Assembly: GCA_964423615.1 (NCBI GenBank)
Contig: CAYRFQ010000151.1
Span: forward strand, 1 to 13,782
Source: CAYRFQ01 sp964423615
GTDB taxonomy: Bacteria > Planctomycetota > Planctomycetia > Gemmatales > Gemmataceae
Reading direction: 5' to 3'
DNA: 13,782 nt
Both the position numbers and the translations under genes were made by a program. This document shows positions 5,393 to 13,417 of the stretch, piece by piece (the stretch's first letter is position 1; each line of letters opens with the position of its first letter). The notes under the pieces were generated by a model. The model saw nothing but the letters and a program-made list of their open reading frames with translations. It made no database searches and was not told where the DNA came from.

Positions 5393-7543
5393 CTATTTCG
5401 CGTTTCCAAGGCCATAATTCACTTTCGTCGGAGGCGGCGAGCTATTTTTACCTTCGAGGAAGTGTTTCATCCAACGCACCAGGCGATAGTTGTAGTCGAG
5501 CCGCGAAGCCGCACGCCGGTTTCCGTGTCCTTCGCCGGGATAAAACACGAGACGAACCGGAGCCTTGTTGCGGAGTTTCAAGTTGCGGAACAACTCGATC
5601 GATTGGCCCGGATGAACACGTGGATCGTTCTTGCCGTGCATGATGAGCAACGGCGTCTTGGCTTTCTTGAGGTGGTAGATGGGGCTCCGCTTGAGGAAGT
5701 AGTCGTAATCTTCCCAGAGCCATTTTCGATGGTGAACGAGATACATTTCCCATGGAATGTCCGTCGTTCCGACCTTCGAAACGTTATCGCTGATGCCGAC
5801 AAACATAACGCCTGCAGCGAAACGATCCGAAAAGTACGTCGTGCACCATGCCGTCGCATAACCGCCGTAGGAGCCACCGGTCACGCCAACTTTGTTTTTG
5901 TCGGCCAAGCCGATCTTGATGAGGTGATCGACGCCATCGACGAGATCGTCAAATTCTTTCCCGGCAGCGTCGGCCTGTCCGAGCATCGAGAACTCGACGC
6001 CACGCCCGGTGCTCCCGCGATAGTTCGGATAGAAGCTGGCGATTCCTTCGGCGGCTCCGACTTGCCCGAGGTAGGCGTAACGCGTCACCCAACCGTGGGA
6101 AACATGAGCTTCCGGACCACCGTGGACGTTCAGGACGAGCGGATATCGGGTGCCTTTTTTGTAGCCCAGCGGATAGACGAGAATGCCTTCGATCATCAAC
6201 CCGTCTTTGGCCTTGTAGCGAACGACCTCTTGCTTGGCGAACGCCATGTCTTTGAGCCACGGATTGTGGTTTGTCACTTTTTTGGGCGACTTGGCTCCCG
6301 AGGCCATGAAGTAGAGTTCGGGCGGGTGTTCGGGCGTGTGAGCAACGAACGCGAATGCTTCGCCATCGTCTGCCACGCTCATGGAAGTAATGATCGGGCC
6401 TTTTGCGGGAACAATCGTTTGCGGTTTCCTACCGACGAGTTTGTTGTTTTTGTCGATGCTGATTTCGACCGCACCAATCTCTGTGTAGACCCCTTCGTTG
6501 CCGAGATAGATGATGGTGTGACCGTTCTTCCAGGCGACGTCGGCGATGTGCCCATTGTATTTGGGCAACACATCGGTCCAGAAGTAGCCGTTGGCAGGTG
6601 CGACCCAAAGGCGACCTTCGCGTGGGTCGTACTTGTCGACGCCTGCAACGAGAGCGAGGTACTTGCCGTCTGGACTCCAGGCGAGCGGTCCCATCTTTCC
6701 CGGGTTTTCGATTTTTTGGAGAATCTGGCCGTACTTGGCATCGACGACACGGACCTTGCGGAACATGTATTTATCGTCCACCAACGGAGTCGGGGCGAGG
6801 GCCAGGGCCAGCTTCCCAGGATCGACCATCCCGGGATTTTTCTTCCCTTTCTTGGTGCCCTTTTTCTTGGCGGGCTTTTCCATGGCAGGCGACCACGACA
6901 AGTCCGAAGCCGAACCGGGAAGTTTGAAAGCTGTGGCTTTTTTTGGATTGGTTAGGGGCGAGACCCAGACCTTGACGTTCCGCAAATCCTCCTCGTAGAT
7001 CTCCTGGGTGAAACCTTTTTCGTCCAGTGCTTTCTCTTTGGGGGAGGGATCATCGACGGCGAGAAACGCAACTTTCTTGGTGTCCGGAGCGAACGAGTAC
7101 GATAGCACGCTGGTCTTGTGCTCGAAGGTCTGAAACTTCTTCAGTTTTTTGGGAGAAACCCAAAAGAGCTTGGTCTTCTTGTCGTCTTTTTTCTTCTGCA
7201 AGAAGGCGATGTACTTCCCATTGGGAGTCCAGCTCACACTACGAACACTCACCTCGCCAGTCACGACAGGCACTGATTTGTTCGCCTTCACGTTGAACAG
7301 GTGCAACTCGACGAACGAGGGACCGTCCTTTTGTTTGGTCAAATCGCGAGGCACGGAAAGGGTGTAGGCGATGTGTGATCCGTCAGGAGAAATCGCGGCG
7401 GAAGCAACCGTCTTCAACTTCGCGACGTGCAACGGGGTCCACTTTTCTTGGGCGACAACAGGGGATGCCATCAACAGGATCATCCCCAACGAAAGCAGAC
7501 AACCGACACCGCTGTGCCGACGCTGCGACGTAAACATTGTCAT
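5393..7543 (-). CDS. Exported S9-family peptidase (prolyl oligopeptidase type)
   Basis: 716 residues. An N-terminal Sec signal (CLLSLGMILLMASPVVAQ, cleavage near residue 31) directs export. Residues 35 to about 430 form a WD40-like beta-propeller, with repeated ISPDGSHIAY, WTPNGKYIAF, FAPDTKKVAF and WSPDGKYLAL blades. Residues 440-700 are the alpha/beta-hydrolase domain: HGGPE (474-478) is the oxyanion region, GGSYGGYA (556-563) carries nucleophile Ser558, NDPRVHPGQS gives Asp640, and EGHGN gives His673. The triad is complete, so it should be an active serine peptidase cleaving short peptides. The ATG at 7543 is preferred because GAGGT lies 6 nt before it; the ATG two codons later would be 12 nt away. 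Lysine-rich stretches interrupt the propeller at 117-136 and 224-236. The length is normal for the family. It stands alone, facing egtB divergently. Confidence 0.92.
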   Translation of the reverse strand: MTMFTSQRRHSGVGCLLSLGMILLMASPVVAQEKWTPLHVAKLKTVASAAISPDGSHIAYTLSVPRDLTKQKDGPSFVELHLFNVKANKSVPVVTGEVSVRSVSWTPNGKYIAFLQKKKDDKKTKLFWVSPKKLKKFQTFEHKTSVLSYSFAPDTKKVAFLAVDDPSPKEKALDEKGFTQEIYEEDLRNVKVWVSPLTNPKKATAFKLPGSASDLSWSPAMEKPAKKKGTKKGKKNPGMVDPGKLALALAPTPLVDDKYMFRKVRVVDAKYGQILQKIENPGKMGPLAWSPDGKYLALVAGVDKYDPREGRLWVAPANGYFWTDVLPKYNGHIADVAWKNGHTIIYLGNEGVYTEIGAVEISIDKNNKLVGRKPQTIVPAKGPIITSMSVADDGEAFAFVAHTPEHPPELYFMASGAKSPKKVTNHNPWLKDMAFAKQEVVRYKAKDGLMIEGILVYPLGYKKGTRYPLVLNVHGGPEAHVSHGWVTRYAYLGQVGAAEGIASFYPNYRGSTGRGVEFSMLGQADAAGKEFDDLVDGVDHLIKIGLADKNKVGVTGGSYGGYATAWCTTYFSDRFAAGVMFVGISDNVSKVGTTDIPWEMYLVHHRKWLWEDYDYFLKRSPIYHLKKAKTPLLIMHGKNDPRVHPGQSIELFRNLKLRNKAPVRLVFYPGEGHGNRRAASRLDYNYRLVRWMKHFLEGKNSSPPPTKVNYGLGNAK

Positions 7544-7727
7544 CAGGCTACCTCATAGATGCGCAGACTTAAAACTTTTCTCTTCATTCTCATAGACGCT
7601 GTTCTACTAGCGTAGCCATCAGAAAAAAGCCCGGCCACAAAGAAAAGAGGATGGTAAAGATGGGTTGTTGACCAAGTGATTGCGTGTGATCTTGCGACCT
7701 GGGGTTTCCTGGGTCTGCGGATGAATG

Positions 7728-7773
7728 TTGATCCCTGCGAGTGGCGACCAAAGAGTCAAGTCGCAGGGATCAA
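7728..7773. promoter_or_regulatory. Long perfect hairpin upstream of egtB
   Basis: TTGATCCCTGCGA (7728-7740) pairs perfectly with TCGCAGGGATCAA (7761-7773) around a 20-nt loop. Allowing one G-T wobble, the stem continues three more pairs outwards. There is no T run afterwards on the plus strand. It lies about 80 bp upstream of the candidate -35 box, so it would not be in the egtB mRNA if that promoter is right. It may be a dispersed palindrome or a protein-binding inverted repeat. Confidence 0.6.
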
Positions 7774-7851
7774 TATTCCGGCGACGGGGGCTGGCGAGGG
7801 GCTCTCACCCGTTGACTCCACCCTCAAATGGACCTCAGGATGACCTTCTTT

Positions 7852-7879
7852 TTCGACTTTCCGAGGGATGTCCTATACA
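7852..7879 (+). promoter_or_regulatory. Candidate sigma-70 promoter of egtB
   Basis: TTCGAC (7852-7857) and TATACA (7874-7879) are separated by 16 bp. Initiation near 7886 would give a leader of about 35 nt ahead of the ATG at 7921. This supports the shorter protein start. Assigned by eye only; planctomycete promoters are poorly conserved. Confidence 0.35.
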
Positions 7880-7920
7880 AAACACTGAACAGACATGAAC
7901 CTCTCTTGGAGATCGTAGTA

Positions 7921-9228
7921 ATGACACCTCACGAGACCGGTCAAAACGACGTTGGCCTTTTCCAAAGCCAACTTGACCGAAGGACTTTGCTGAAATTCTA
8001 CGGCGATGTGCGCAGCCAAACAGAATGGTTGTGCGCTCCCCTCGAAACAGAGGATTTCGGCGTCCAGACGATGCCCGACGTCAGTCCGACCAAATGGCAC
8101 CTCGCCCACACGAGTTGGTTTTTCGAGACGTTCGTTCTCACTCGATACTCATCGAACTATCCGGTTTTTCACGAGAAGTACGATTATCTCTTCAACTCAT
8201 ACTACAATGCCATTGGTAAGCGCGTACCTCGCCCGCAACGAGGGTTCATGTCGCGGCCAACCGTGAACGACATCTTCCGGTATCGGCATCATATCGACGA
8301 GCACGTAGAGAATCTCATTGAAACGGCCTCAGGCGAAACACTCGCGGAAATATTACCGCTCGTCGAAGTCGGCTTGCATCACGAGCATCAACACCAAGAA
8401 CTGTTACTCACGGACATCAAACACGTTTTCAGCTTCAATCCCCTGCGGCCGGTCTACCGAGAGCGTGATATCCCCGACGAAACCGAATTTCCAGATCTCA
8501 CCTGGAGCGATGTCTCGAGCGGGGTTTACCGAATCGGCCACAACCGAAAAGGCTTTGCTTACGACAACGAATCGCCCGCGCATCAAACCTACGTGCAACC
8601 GGGACGCATCGCTAACCGACTTGTGACCAACAAGGAATATTTGGCGTTCATGACCGACGGAGGGTACGAACGCTCCGAGTTGTGGCTTTCTGACGGTTGG
8701 GACACTTGCAACCAACATGGCTGGAAGTCGCCGCTCTATTGGGAACTCCGTGATGGTCAGTGGTGGAACATGACGCTCTCCGGCATGCGTCCGGTTTGTG
8801 GTTCGGAGCCCGTTTGCCACGTTAGCTATTATGAAGCCGAGGCATTCGCTCGTTGGATAGAGGCTCGACTCCCGACCGAAGCCGAATGGGAAATTGTCGC
8901 GCGTGAACAACCATTCGAAGGGAACTTCGTGTGGAAGGAGAATCTACACCCTGTTTCCGTGCAAGCTGACGCCGCTCCGGGGTCTATCCACCAGATGTTC
9001 GGCGACGTGTGGGAATGGACTGCAAGTCCGTACATCGCCTATCCGGGGTATCAACCCCTCGAAGGAGCGCTTGGCGAATACAACGGGAAGTTCATGTGTA
9101 ATCAAATGGTCCTGCGTGGTGGCTCATGCGTAAGTTCTCGCGAACACATCCGTGCAACCTACAGAAACTTCTTCCAGCCGGAAGCTCGATGGCAGTTTTC
9201 GGGGATTCGTTTGGCGAAGGATGCTTGA
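7921..9228 (+). CDS. egtB: EgtB, hercynine oxygenase (sulfoxide synthase)
   Basis: EgtB is a non-haem iron enzyme that uses O2 to couple hercynine to a thiol donor (gamma-Glu-Cys or Cys, depending on subtype), the central step of ergothioneine synthesis. The 435-residue product has the two expected domains: an N-terminal DinB-like helical bundle (about 20-170) and a C-terminal formylglycine-generating-enzyme/C-type-lectin-like domain (about 190-433). The iron-binding histidines are visible as His63 in WHLAHTSW and His154/His158 in LHHEHQHQELLLTD. The C-terminal signature is complete: MFGDVWEWTASPY (359-371), VLRGGSCVSS (397-406) and TYRNFFQPEARWQFSGIRLA (413-432). The ATG at 7921 is chosen because GGAG lies about 9 nt upstream and the length then matches the family. 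The in-frame ATG at 7828 would add 31 atypical residues. The hercynine-forming methyltransferase EgtD is not in the window. Cytoplasmic. Confidence 0.92.
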   Translation: MTPHETGQNDVGLFQSQLDRRTLLKFYGDVRSQTEWLCAPLETEDFGVQTMPDVSPTKWHLAHTSWFFETFVLTRYSSNYPVFHEKYDYLFNSYYNAIGKRVPRPQRGFMSRPTVNDIFRYRHHIDEHVENLIETASGETLAEILPLVEVGLHHEHQHQELLLTDIKHVFSFNPLRPVYRERDIPDETEFPDLTWSDVSSGVYRIGHNRKGFAYDNESPAHQTYVQPGRIANRLVTNKEYLAFMTDGGYERSELWLSDGWDTCNQHGWKSPLYWELRDGQWWNMTLSGMRPVCGSEPVCHVSYYEAEAFARWIEARLPTEAEWEIVAREQPFEGNFVWKENLHPVSVQADAAPGSIHQMFGDVWEWTASPYIAYPGYQPLEGALGEYNGKFMCNQMVLRGGSCVSSREHIRATYRNFFQPEARWQFSGIRLAKDA

Positions 9229-9240
9229 GGATAAAGTGTC

Positions 9241-9309
9241 ATGGAGCGGCGAGATTTCCTGGCTGCAACTCTATTTCCAGGAGCACCTGTTGCCTCAAGA
9301 ATTTTCTAA
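9241..9309 (+). CDS. Possible micro-ORF with a Tat-leader-like sequence (22 aa)
   Basis: An ATG 13 nt after the egtB stop, with GAGG about 10 nt before it, opens a 22-codon frame beginning MERRDFLAATLFPGAPVA and ending in TAA at 9307. RRDFLAAT is an excellent match to the twin-arginine signal motif and typical of planctomycete Tat-exported proteins. No mature protein follows. It may be the stump of a decayed Tat substrate gene, a translated spacer between egtB and the DUF427 gene, or chance. The downstream ribosome binding site begins 14 nt after this stop. Confidence 0.25.
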   Translation: MERRDFLAATLFPGAPVASRIF

Positions 9310-9338
9310 CATTTTCTGTCAATTAAGGAGATCGATCA

Positions 9339-9623
9339 ATGCCCAAAGCAACTTGGAACGGGGCCGTCTTGGCCGAAAGTGACAAAACCGAAGTCGTTGA
9401 TGGCAACCACTATTTTCCAATGAACACCATCAACAAGGATTACTTTAAAGAAAGTAACACGACAACCGTATGTGGTTGGAAAGGCACTGCCAACTATTAC
9501 ACCGTCGAAGTCGATGGTCAAGTCAACGGCGACTGCGCGTGGTACTACGCCGATCCGAAACCAGAGGCGGCCAATATCAAGAACCATGTGGCCTTCCAAA
9601 AAGGAGTGAAAGTAGAGGGATAG
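9339..9623 (+). CDS. DUF427 family protein
   Basis: A small cytoplasmic protein of 94 residues with an excellent ribosome binding site (AAGGAG about 8 nt before the ATG). The sequence is a full-length match in style to DUF427: KATWNGAVLAESDKTEVVDGNHYFP at the start, CGWKGTANYYTVEVDG in the middle, and CAWYYADPKPEAANIKNHVAFQKGVKVE at the end. The family folds as a compact beta-rich barrel; its biochemical role is not established. It follows egtB by 110 bp on the same strand with only a hypothetical 22-codon frame between, so cotranscription with egtB is possible. A hairpin follows the stop codon. Confidence 0.88.
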   Translation: MPKATWNGAVLAESDKTEVVDGNHYFPMNTINKDYFKESNTTTVCGWKGTANYYTVEVDGQVNGDCAWYYADPKPEAANIKNHVAFQKGVKVEG

Positions 9624-9638
9624 TCAGGACTCTTTCCG

Positions 9639-9671
9639 AAGGTGTGACGAATGGTATTGTGGTCACACCTT
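9639..9671. terminator. Hairpin after the DUF427 gene
   Basis: AAGGTGTGAC (9639-9648) pairs perfectly with GTCACACCTT (9662-9671) around a 13-nt loop, and CCG/CGG extend the stem past one bulged G. It begins 16 nt after the DUF427 stop. No T run follows, so it would be a Rho-independent terminator only in a weak sense. It could equally be a 3' stabiliser or part of the leader of the gene at 9772. Confidence 0.45.
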
Positions 9672-9771
9672 GCGGATTGGACGTGAAACGAGAGAATAGC
9701 GATAGGACAATACGGTGTGATGAGGTCAAGCACGTTGCACCGTACCAGAACGAACCCAACGGAATTCTCTC

Positions 9772-11790
9772 ATGGCTCCTCTGCCCATCACTCGAATCGT
9801 CCTTTACAAACACGGCGTGGGCTACTTCGAACGCCAAGGCAACGTAGATGGTGACACCACGTTGGCACTGACGTTCAAACAAGACGAAGTTAGTGACGTC
9901 CTCAAGTCGCTCACGGTTCTCGACTTGAATGGCGGTCACATCAGTTCGGTTTCTTATGACTCGACCAAGCCACTCGAACAACTCCTCTCGGAAGTCGCTC
10001 TGAAAATCCCCGATAGCGGTAGCATCGTTGGCCTCTTGCCTCAAATCAAGGGAGCCCGGATCGCCCTTCATACTGGCGTCGGTGACCCCACAGAAGGATC
10101 GTTGCTCGGTGTCGACACGACCGAACGACAAACCGGCGACGGAATCGTTCATGTCGTGCTGGTGTCGGTGTTGACGGATCACGGTTCGGTTCAGTCGTTC
10201 GATCTACATAATCTGGCGAGTCTACAGATCCTCGACGACACACTCCGGCGCGATCTGGATTTTTATCTCCGCACACAACTCTCGTCGACCAAGAAAGACG
10301 CGAAGACCTTCACTTTTTTTGCCCAGGGAACGGGAACTCGCGTTGTTCGTGTCAGCTACACGCTCGAAGCGCCTGTATGGAAAGCCACGTATCGAATTAT
10401 TCTCGGGGCCGAAGAAAATGGCGATGAACCACCCATGATCCAAGGATGGGCCGTTGTCGACAACACCCAGGACGAAGATTGGCAAGACGTGCAGCTATCG
10501 CTGATCTCCGGGCTGCCCGTTTCGTTCGTCCACGATCTTTACACGCCGCGTTATATTCGACGACCCGAGGTCGAAGTACGCGACTCGACCGGAGTGTTGC
10601 CGCCGGAAGTGGAAGCAGGAGTGATGATGGCTGCGGCAGAACCAACCGATGCCTATGAGGTGATAGAACACGAGCGGGCAATTGGAGGTGGTGTCGGAAG
10701 TGCTGCAGGTGCCAGAAGACATTTTGCCAAAATGGCGAAAGCAGAGCGTCCGATTAGTTCTACACCCACCCAGGTCCGCGAACAAGTCATCGGGGACCTC
10801 CTCGAATACCAAATCGAACACCCTGTCACGATCAAACGGAACCAGTCCGCACTTGTTCCGATCGTCCTGAAAGAATTCGACGGCAAACCTGTTCTGTATT
10901 ACTCCAAACCGTCGCGCAAAGAAAATCCGATGAACGCCGTGCTGTTCCACAACACAACGGGTTTGACGCTCGAGGGAGGACCGGTCACAGTGTTGCAAGG
11001 TGGAACGTATGTCGGCGAAGCCATGCTCGAAACGATGAAGCCAGACGAAGAACGATTAGTTCCCTACTCGGTCGAGTTGGGCGTGAGCGTGTTGGACAAC
11101 ATCGACTCGCACAAAGACGAGGTTGATCGAGTCTACATTCGTAAGGGCGTGTTGACTTGCCAACAGAAACGAATTGAGGTCACAACCTACACGCTCAGGA
11201 ACAAGACCGATCGCCAACACGTAGTCTTTTTGGATCACCCAAGGGTCCAATTAACGCAGGGCCGTGAGTGGTCCCTTTTCGACACTCCGGAGCCACACGA
11301 GACGACCGAAAACAATTGGCGGTTCCGATTCGAACTCGCGAGTAAGGAAACGAAAGCGTTTGTTGTGAAGCAATATCATGTGCACCACCAACGTCACGAA
11401 CTTCACAACTTTCAACACCCGCAGTTGGACTTCTGGCTCTCTCAACGGTATTTCGACGAGAAGACCGCGAAGACTCTTCAAGACGCTCTGGCTAAACGTC
11501 AGGAGCAGTCACAATTCGAAGCACAAATCGACCGACTTACCGAAGAACGAACTCGCATTATGCAAGAGCAAGCACGACTGCGAGACAACCTCAAGGCTCT
11601 GGCCGACCAATCCGCTGCCAAGGAACTCCGAGAGCGATACTTACGGTCGATGACTGACCACGAAGACCGACTCGAAGCCATCGACAAAGATCGAGAGCAA
11701 CTGACCGAAGTACGCAATCGTGTTCGCGACGAGATGCAAGCCATTCTCGATTCGTTGGAGTATGATGCGGTCGTTCCACCAACGGAGTGA
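9772..11790 (+). CDS. DUF4139 domain protein with C-terminal coiled coil
   Basis: 672 residues with no signal peptide or membrane segment. Residues 1-160 are a beta-rich domain beginning ITRIVLYKHGVGYFERQG. Residues 185-260 carry the hallmark of DUF4139: VRVSYTLEAPVWKATYRIIL...QGWAVVDNTQDEDWQDVQLSLISGLPVSF. Residues 275-330 are a low-complexity Ala/Gly/Glu linker. The beta-rich part resumes at 340-535 (YQIEHPVTIKRNQSALVPIV, RKENPMNAVLFHNTTGLTLEGGPVTVL, TYTLRNKT, FRFELASKETKAFVV). Residues about 563-660 are rich in Glu, Arg and Gln with heptad spacing and should form a coiled coil. The related family MuiA (mucoidy inhibitor) has its coiled coil in the N-terminal half, so the order here differs. 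The function is unknown. The ATG at 9772 lacks a strong ribosome binding site, but the family-like start begins within a few residues. Probably monocistronic. Confidence 0.82.
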   Translation: MAPLPITRIVLYKHGVGYFERQGNVDGDTTLALTFKQDEVSDVLKSLTVLDLNGGHISSVSYDSTKPLEQLLSEVALKIPDSGSIVGLLPQIKGARIALHTGVGDPTEGSLLGVDTTERQTGDGIVHVVLVSVLTDHGSVQSFDLHNLASLQILDDTLRRDLDFYLRTQLSSTKKDAKTFTFFAQGTGTRVVRVSYTLEAPVWKATYRIILGAEENGDEPPMIQGWAVVDNTQDEDWQDVQLSLISGLPVSFVHDLYTPRYIRRPEVEVRDSTGVLPPEVEAGVMMAAAEPTDAYEVIEHERAIGGGVGSAAGARRHFAKMAKAERPISSTPTQVREQVIGDLLEYQIEHPVTIKRNQSALVPIVLKEFDGKPVLYYSKPSRKENPMNAVLFHNTTGLTLEGGPVTVLQGGTYVGEAMLETMKPDEERLVPYSVELGVSVLDNIDSHKDEVDRVYIRKGVLTCQQKRIEVTTYTLRNKTDRQHVVFLDHPRVQLTQGREWSLFDTPEPHETTENNWRFRFELASKETKAFVVKQYHVHHQRHELHNFQHPQLDFWLSQRYFDEKTAKTLQDALAKRQEQSQFEAQIDRLTEERTRIMQEQARLRDNLKALADQSAAKELRERYLRSMTDHEDRLEAIDKDREQLTEVRNRVRDEMQAILDSLEYDAVVPPTE

Positions 11791-11934
11791 GAGATCTTTC
11801 GCGAGGCGAAGGTGTACGCCGCTTCCATGGCAATTCCAGTTTTCGTTTTGAGGAATCTGGACGGTGGGATATGCTAGGATAAGAACAATCAATCCCACCT
11901 ACTCCTTCCTCGCGAACGAATCGAAAGTCGAATA
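11791..11934. promoter_or_regulatory. Candidate promoter with overlapping inverted repeat
   Basis: TTGAGG (11848-11853) and TATGCT (11870-11875) are 16 bp apart and upstream of the gene starting at 11935. A 7-bp inverted repeat, GGTGGGA (11863-11869) and TCCCACC (11893-11899), brackets the -10 element and the expected start of transcription, as an operator or an mRNA-leader hairpin might. Assigned by eye; neither element is proven. Confidence 0.35.
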
Positions 11935-13368
11935 ATGCACACCTGGCTTAAATGTTGCCTCGCCTTGGCATTGGCGTTGTCCGCATCCACTCCGTCCTGG
12001 GCTCTCATTCGAAACGGAAACCGATGGCCTATTAACCTTGGGATCACCGGACTTCGTGCGGATTTGAAGCCCAATGCTCCCAAAACCTTGGTCGTCGTCG
12101 AGGTCCTTCCGAACACTCCTGCAGAGGGAAAAGTGATGAAGGGAGACCAAATCGTAGGGGTCAACGGAAGGCCCTTTGAGATTGCCCACAAGTTCGGCTA
12201 CGGCATGAAAAAGTTTGGATACGAAGGGCCGATGATGGACTTTGGCAATGCCTTGGAAGAAAGCCAAGGTCCGAAGCTCAACGGACGACTCACGCTCGAT
12301 GTGATCCGAGGAAACGAAAAGAGCGTGATCACTTTGAAACTCCCCACGAAATACGGTCAATATAGTAAGACTTATCCGTTTGACTGCAAGAAGACAGACA
12401 TCATTCTTGGTGAACTCTATACGTATTTGCTGAGAAAGCAGCGCGAGGATGGATCATGGCATGGCCGTCCGCACTACAACTTTTTCGCATCAATGGCCTT
12501 GCTCGCCAGTAAGCAGAAGAAGTATTTTCCGGCTGTTAAACAAGCCATGAAGTACATGGGGGAAAGAACCAACGATCGAATTTATTACCGCGGGTACGAT
12601 TGTTGGAAAAATGGACTCTATGGTATTGCCCTGGGAGAATACTATCTGGCGACCAAGGAGAAATGGGTTCTGAGGGAATTGGACGAGATTAACCGTTGGC
12701 TCGTGAAGGCGCAGTTCGCGGAGAACTATCGACGCGGGCGTGGTATGGGTGGTTGGGGACATCGCCCAGCGAATCGCCCCGGTGGCAATGGTTATGGACC
12801 GATTTGTCTGATTACCGGCCAAGCGATGGCGAGTTGGTCGTTGATTGGGCAGTGTGGGCTCAAGGTCGACCGTGAGCGGTACAGGATGGCTCACGAGTTT
12901 ATCGCGAAGGGAACGAACAACATCGGCTACGTGTGGTACGCCGATGGCAATGGCGGGAATAACAAATACGCCGACATGGGACGAACGGGGTGCTCGGCCG
13001 TTGCCCACGCAGTCAATCCGTTTAATGACAAGGAATATCAACAATTCGCGTTTCGTAACGCACGGTGTATCGGGAAGAACTTCAACACGTTCTTCGACAC
13101 TCACGGTTCGGCCATTCTCGGAATGGGATGGACTGCGCTGGGAGCCGCCGTCGATCCACCTTCGTTCCGCAACCTCATGGACAACCACGTTTGGTTTTTC
13201 AATCTCGCCCATTGCCCCGATGGCACGTTCTACTTCATGCCCAATCGTGACCCCAACGATCAGGATTATCGGGCGGGGAAATACCTCTCGGCGTCGTCGG
13301 CGACAGCTTTGATCTTCGCGATCAAGTATCAGTCGTTACGGATCACTGGAGCCGAAGCGAACCCGTAA
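11935..13368 (+). CDS. Exported PDZ plus alpha/alpha-toroid protein (DUF6288-like)
   Basis: 477 residues with a clear Sec signal (LKCCLALALALSASTPSWA, cleavage near residue 23). Residues 30-137 form a PDZ-like domain: NLGITGLRADL, VVVEVLPNTPAEGKVMKGDQIVGVNGRPF, and a closing strand LTLDVIRGNEKSVITLKLP. Residues 155-470 resemble the alpha/alpha barrel of terpenoid cyclases and related proteins. They contain LLRKQREDGSWHGRPHYNFFASMALLA (165-191), repeated Gly-rich turns (GRGMGGWGHRPANRPGGNGYGP, 268-289) and ATALIFAIKYQSLRI at the end. This combination matches DUF6288 proteins of Planctomycetota as I remember them; the function is unknown. PDZ domains bind peptide C-termini, so a periplasmic partner is likely. 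No catalytic acid motif of true terpene cyclases is visible. The ribosome binding site is weak, and a candidate promoter lies about 60 bp upstream. Confidence 0.8.
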   Translation: MHTWLKCCLALALALSASTPSWALIRNGNRWPINLGITGLRADLKPNAPKTLVVVEVLPNTPAEGKVMKGDQIVGVNGRPFEIAHKFGYGMKKFGYEGPMMDFGNALEESQGPKLNGRLTLDVIRGNEKSVITLKLPTKYGQYSKTYPFDCKKTDIILGELYTYLLRKQREDGSWHGRPHYNFFASMALLASKQKKYFPAVKQAMKYMGERTNDRIYYRGYDCWKNGLYGIALGEYYLATKEKWVLRELDEINRWLVKAQFAENYRRGRGMGGWGHRPANRPGGNGYGPICLITGQAMASWSLIGQCGLKVDRERYRMAHEFIAKGTNNIGYVWYADGNGGNNKYADMGRTGCSAVAHAVNPFNDKEYQQFAFRNARCIGKNFNTFFDTHGSAILGMGWTALGAAVDPPSFRNLMDNHVWFFNLAHCPDGTFYFMPNRDPNDQDYRAGKYLSASSATALIFAIKYQSLRITGAEANP

Positions 13369-13395
13369 CGCAAGCAATGGGAAACTTACAACGAA

Positions 13396-13417
13396 GGAGC
13401 TGCGTTTGGGCAGCTCC
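13396..13417 (+). terminator. Hairpin downstream of the PDZ-toroid gene
   Basis: GGAGCTGC (13396-13403) and GCAGCTCC (13410-13417) form a perfect 8-bp stem with a 6-nt loop, 28 nt after the stop codon. The following bases are C-rich with only scattered T, so termination efficiency is uncertain. The rest of the gap up to 13651 shows no gene or repeat that I can support. Confidence 0.45.

Larger units (their letters stand above)
7544..7920. other. Divergent intergenic region between S9 peptidase and egtB
   Basis: The 377-bp gap holds the promoters of both neighbours. It contains a strong hairpin at 7728-7773 and a candidate egtB promoter at 7852-7879. The left part (about 7560-7720) shows no repeat, gene or clear -10 element that I could pick. 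The frame upstream of egtB stays open from 7828 but is judged non-coding, because the candidate promoter lies inside it. Confidence 0.5.

Noticed and set aside
5462..6955. A 497-codon plus-strand open frame
   Set aside because: It is antisense to the S9 peptidase, whose full catalytic triad and signal peptide are on the minus strand. The translation of this frame has no recognisable motif.
7828..7920. Longer egtB start
   Set aside because: The added residues are atypical of EgtB, and the candidate -35/-10 elements lie inside this stretch.
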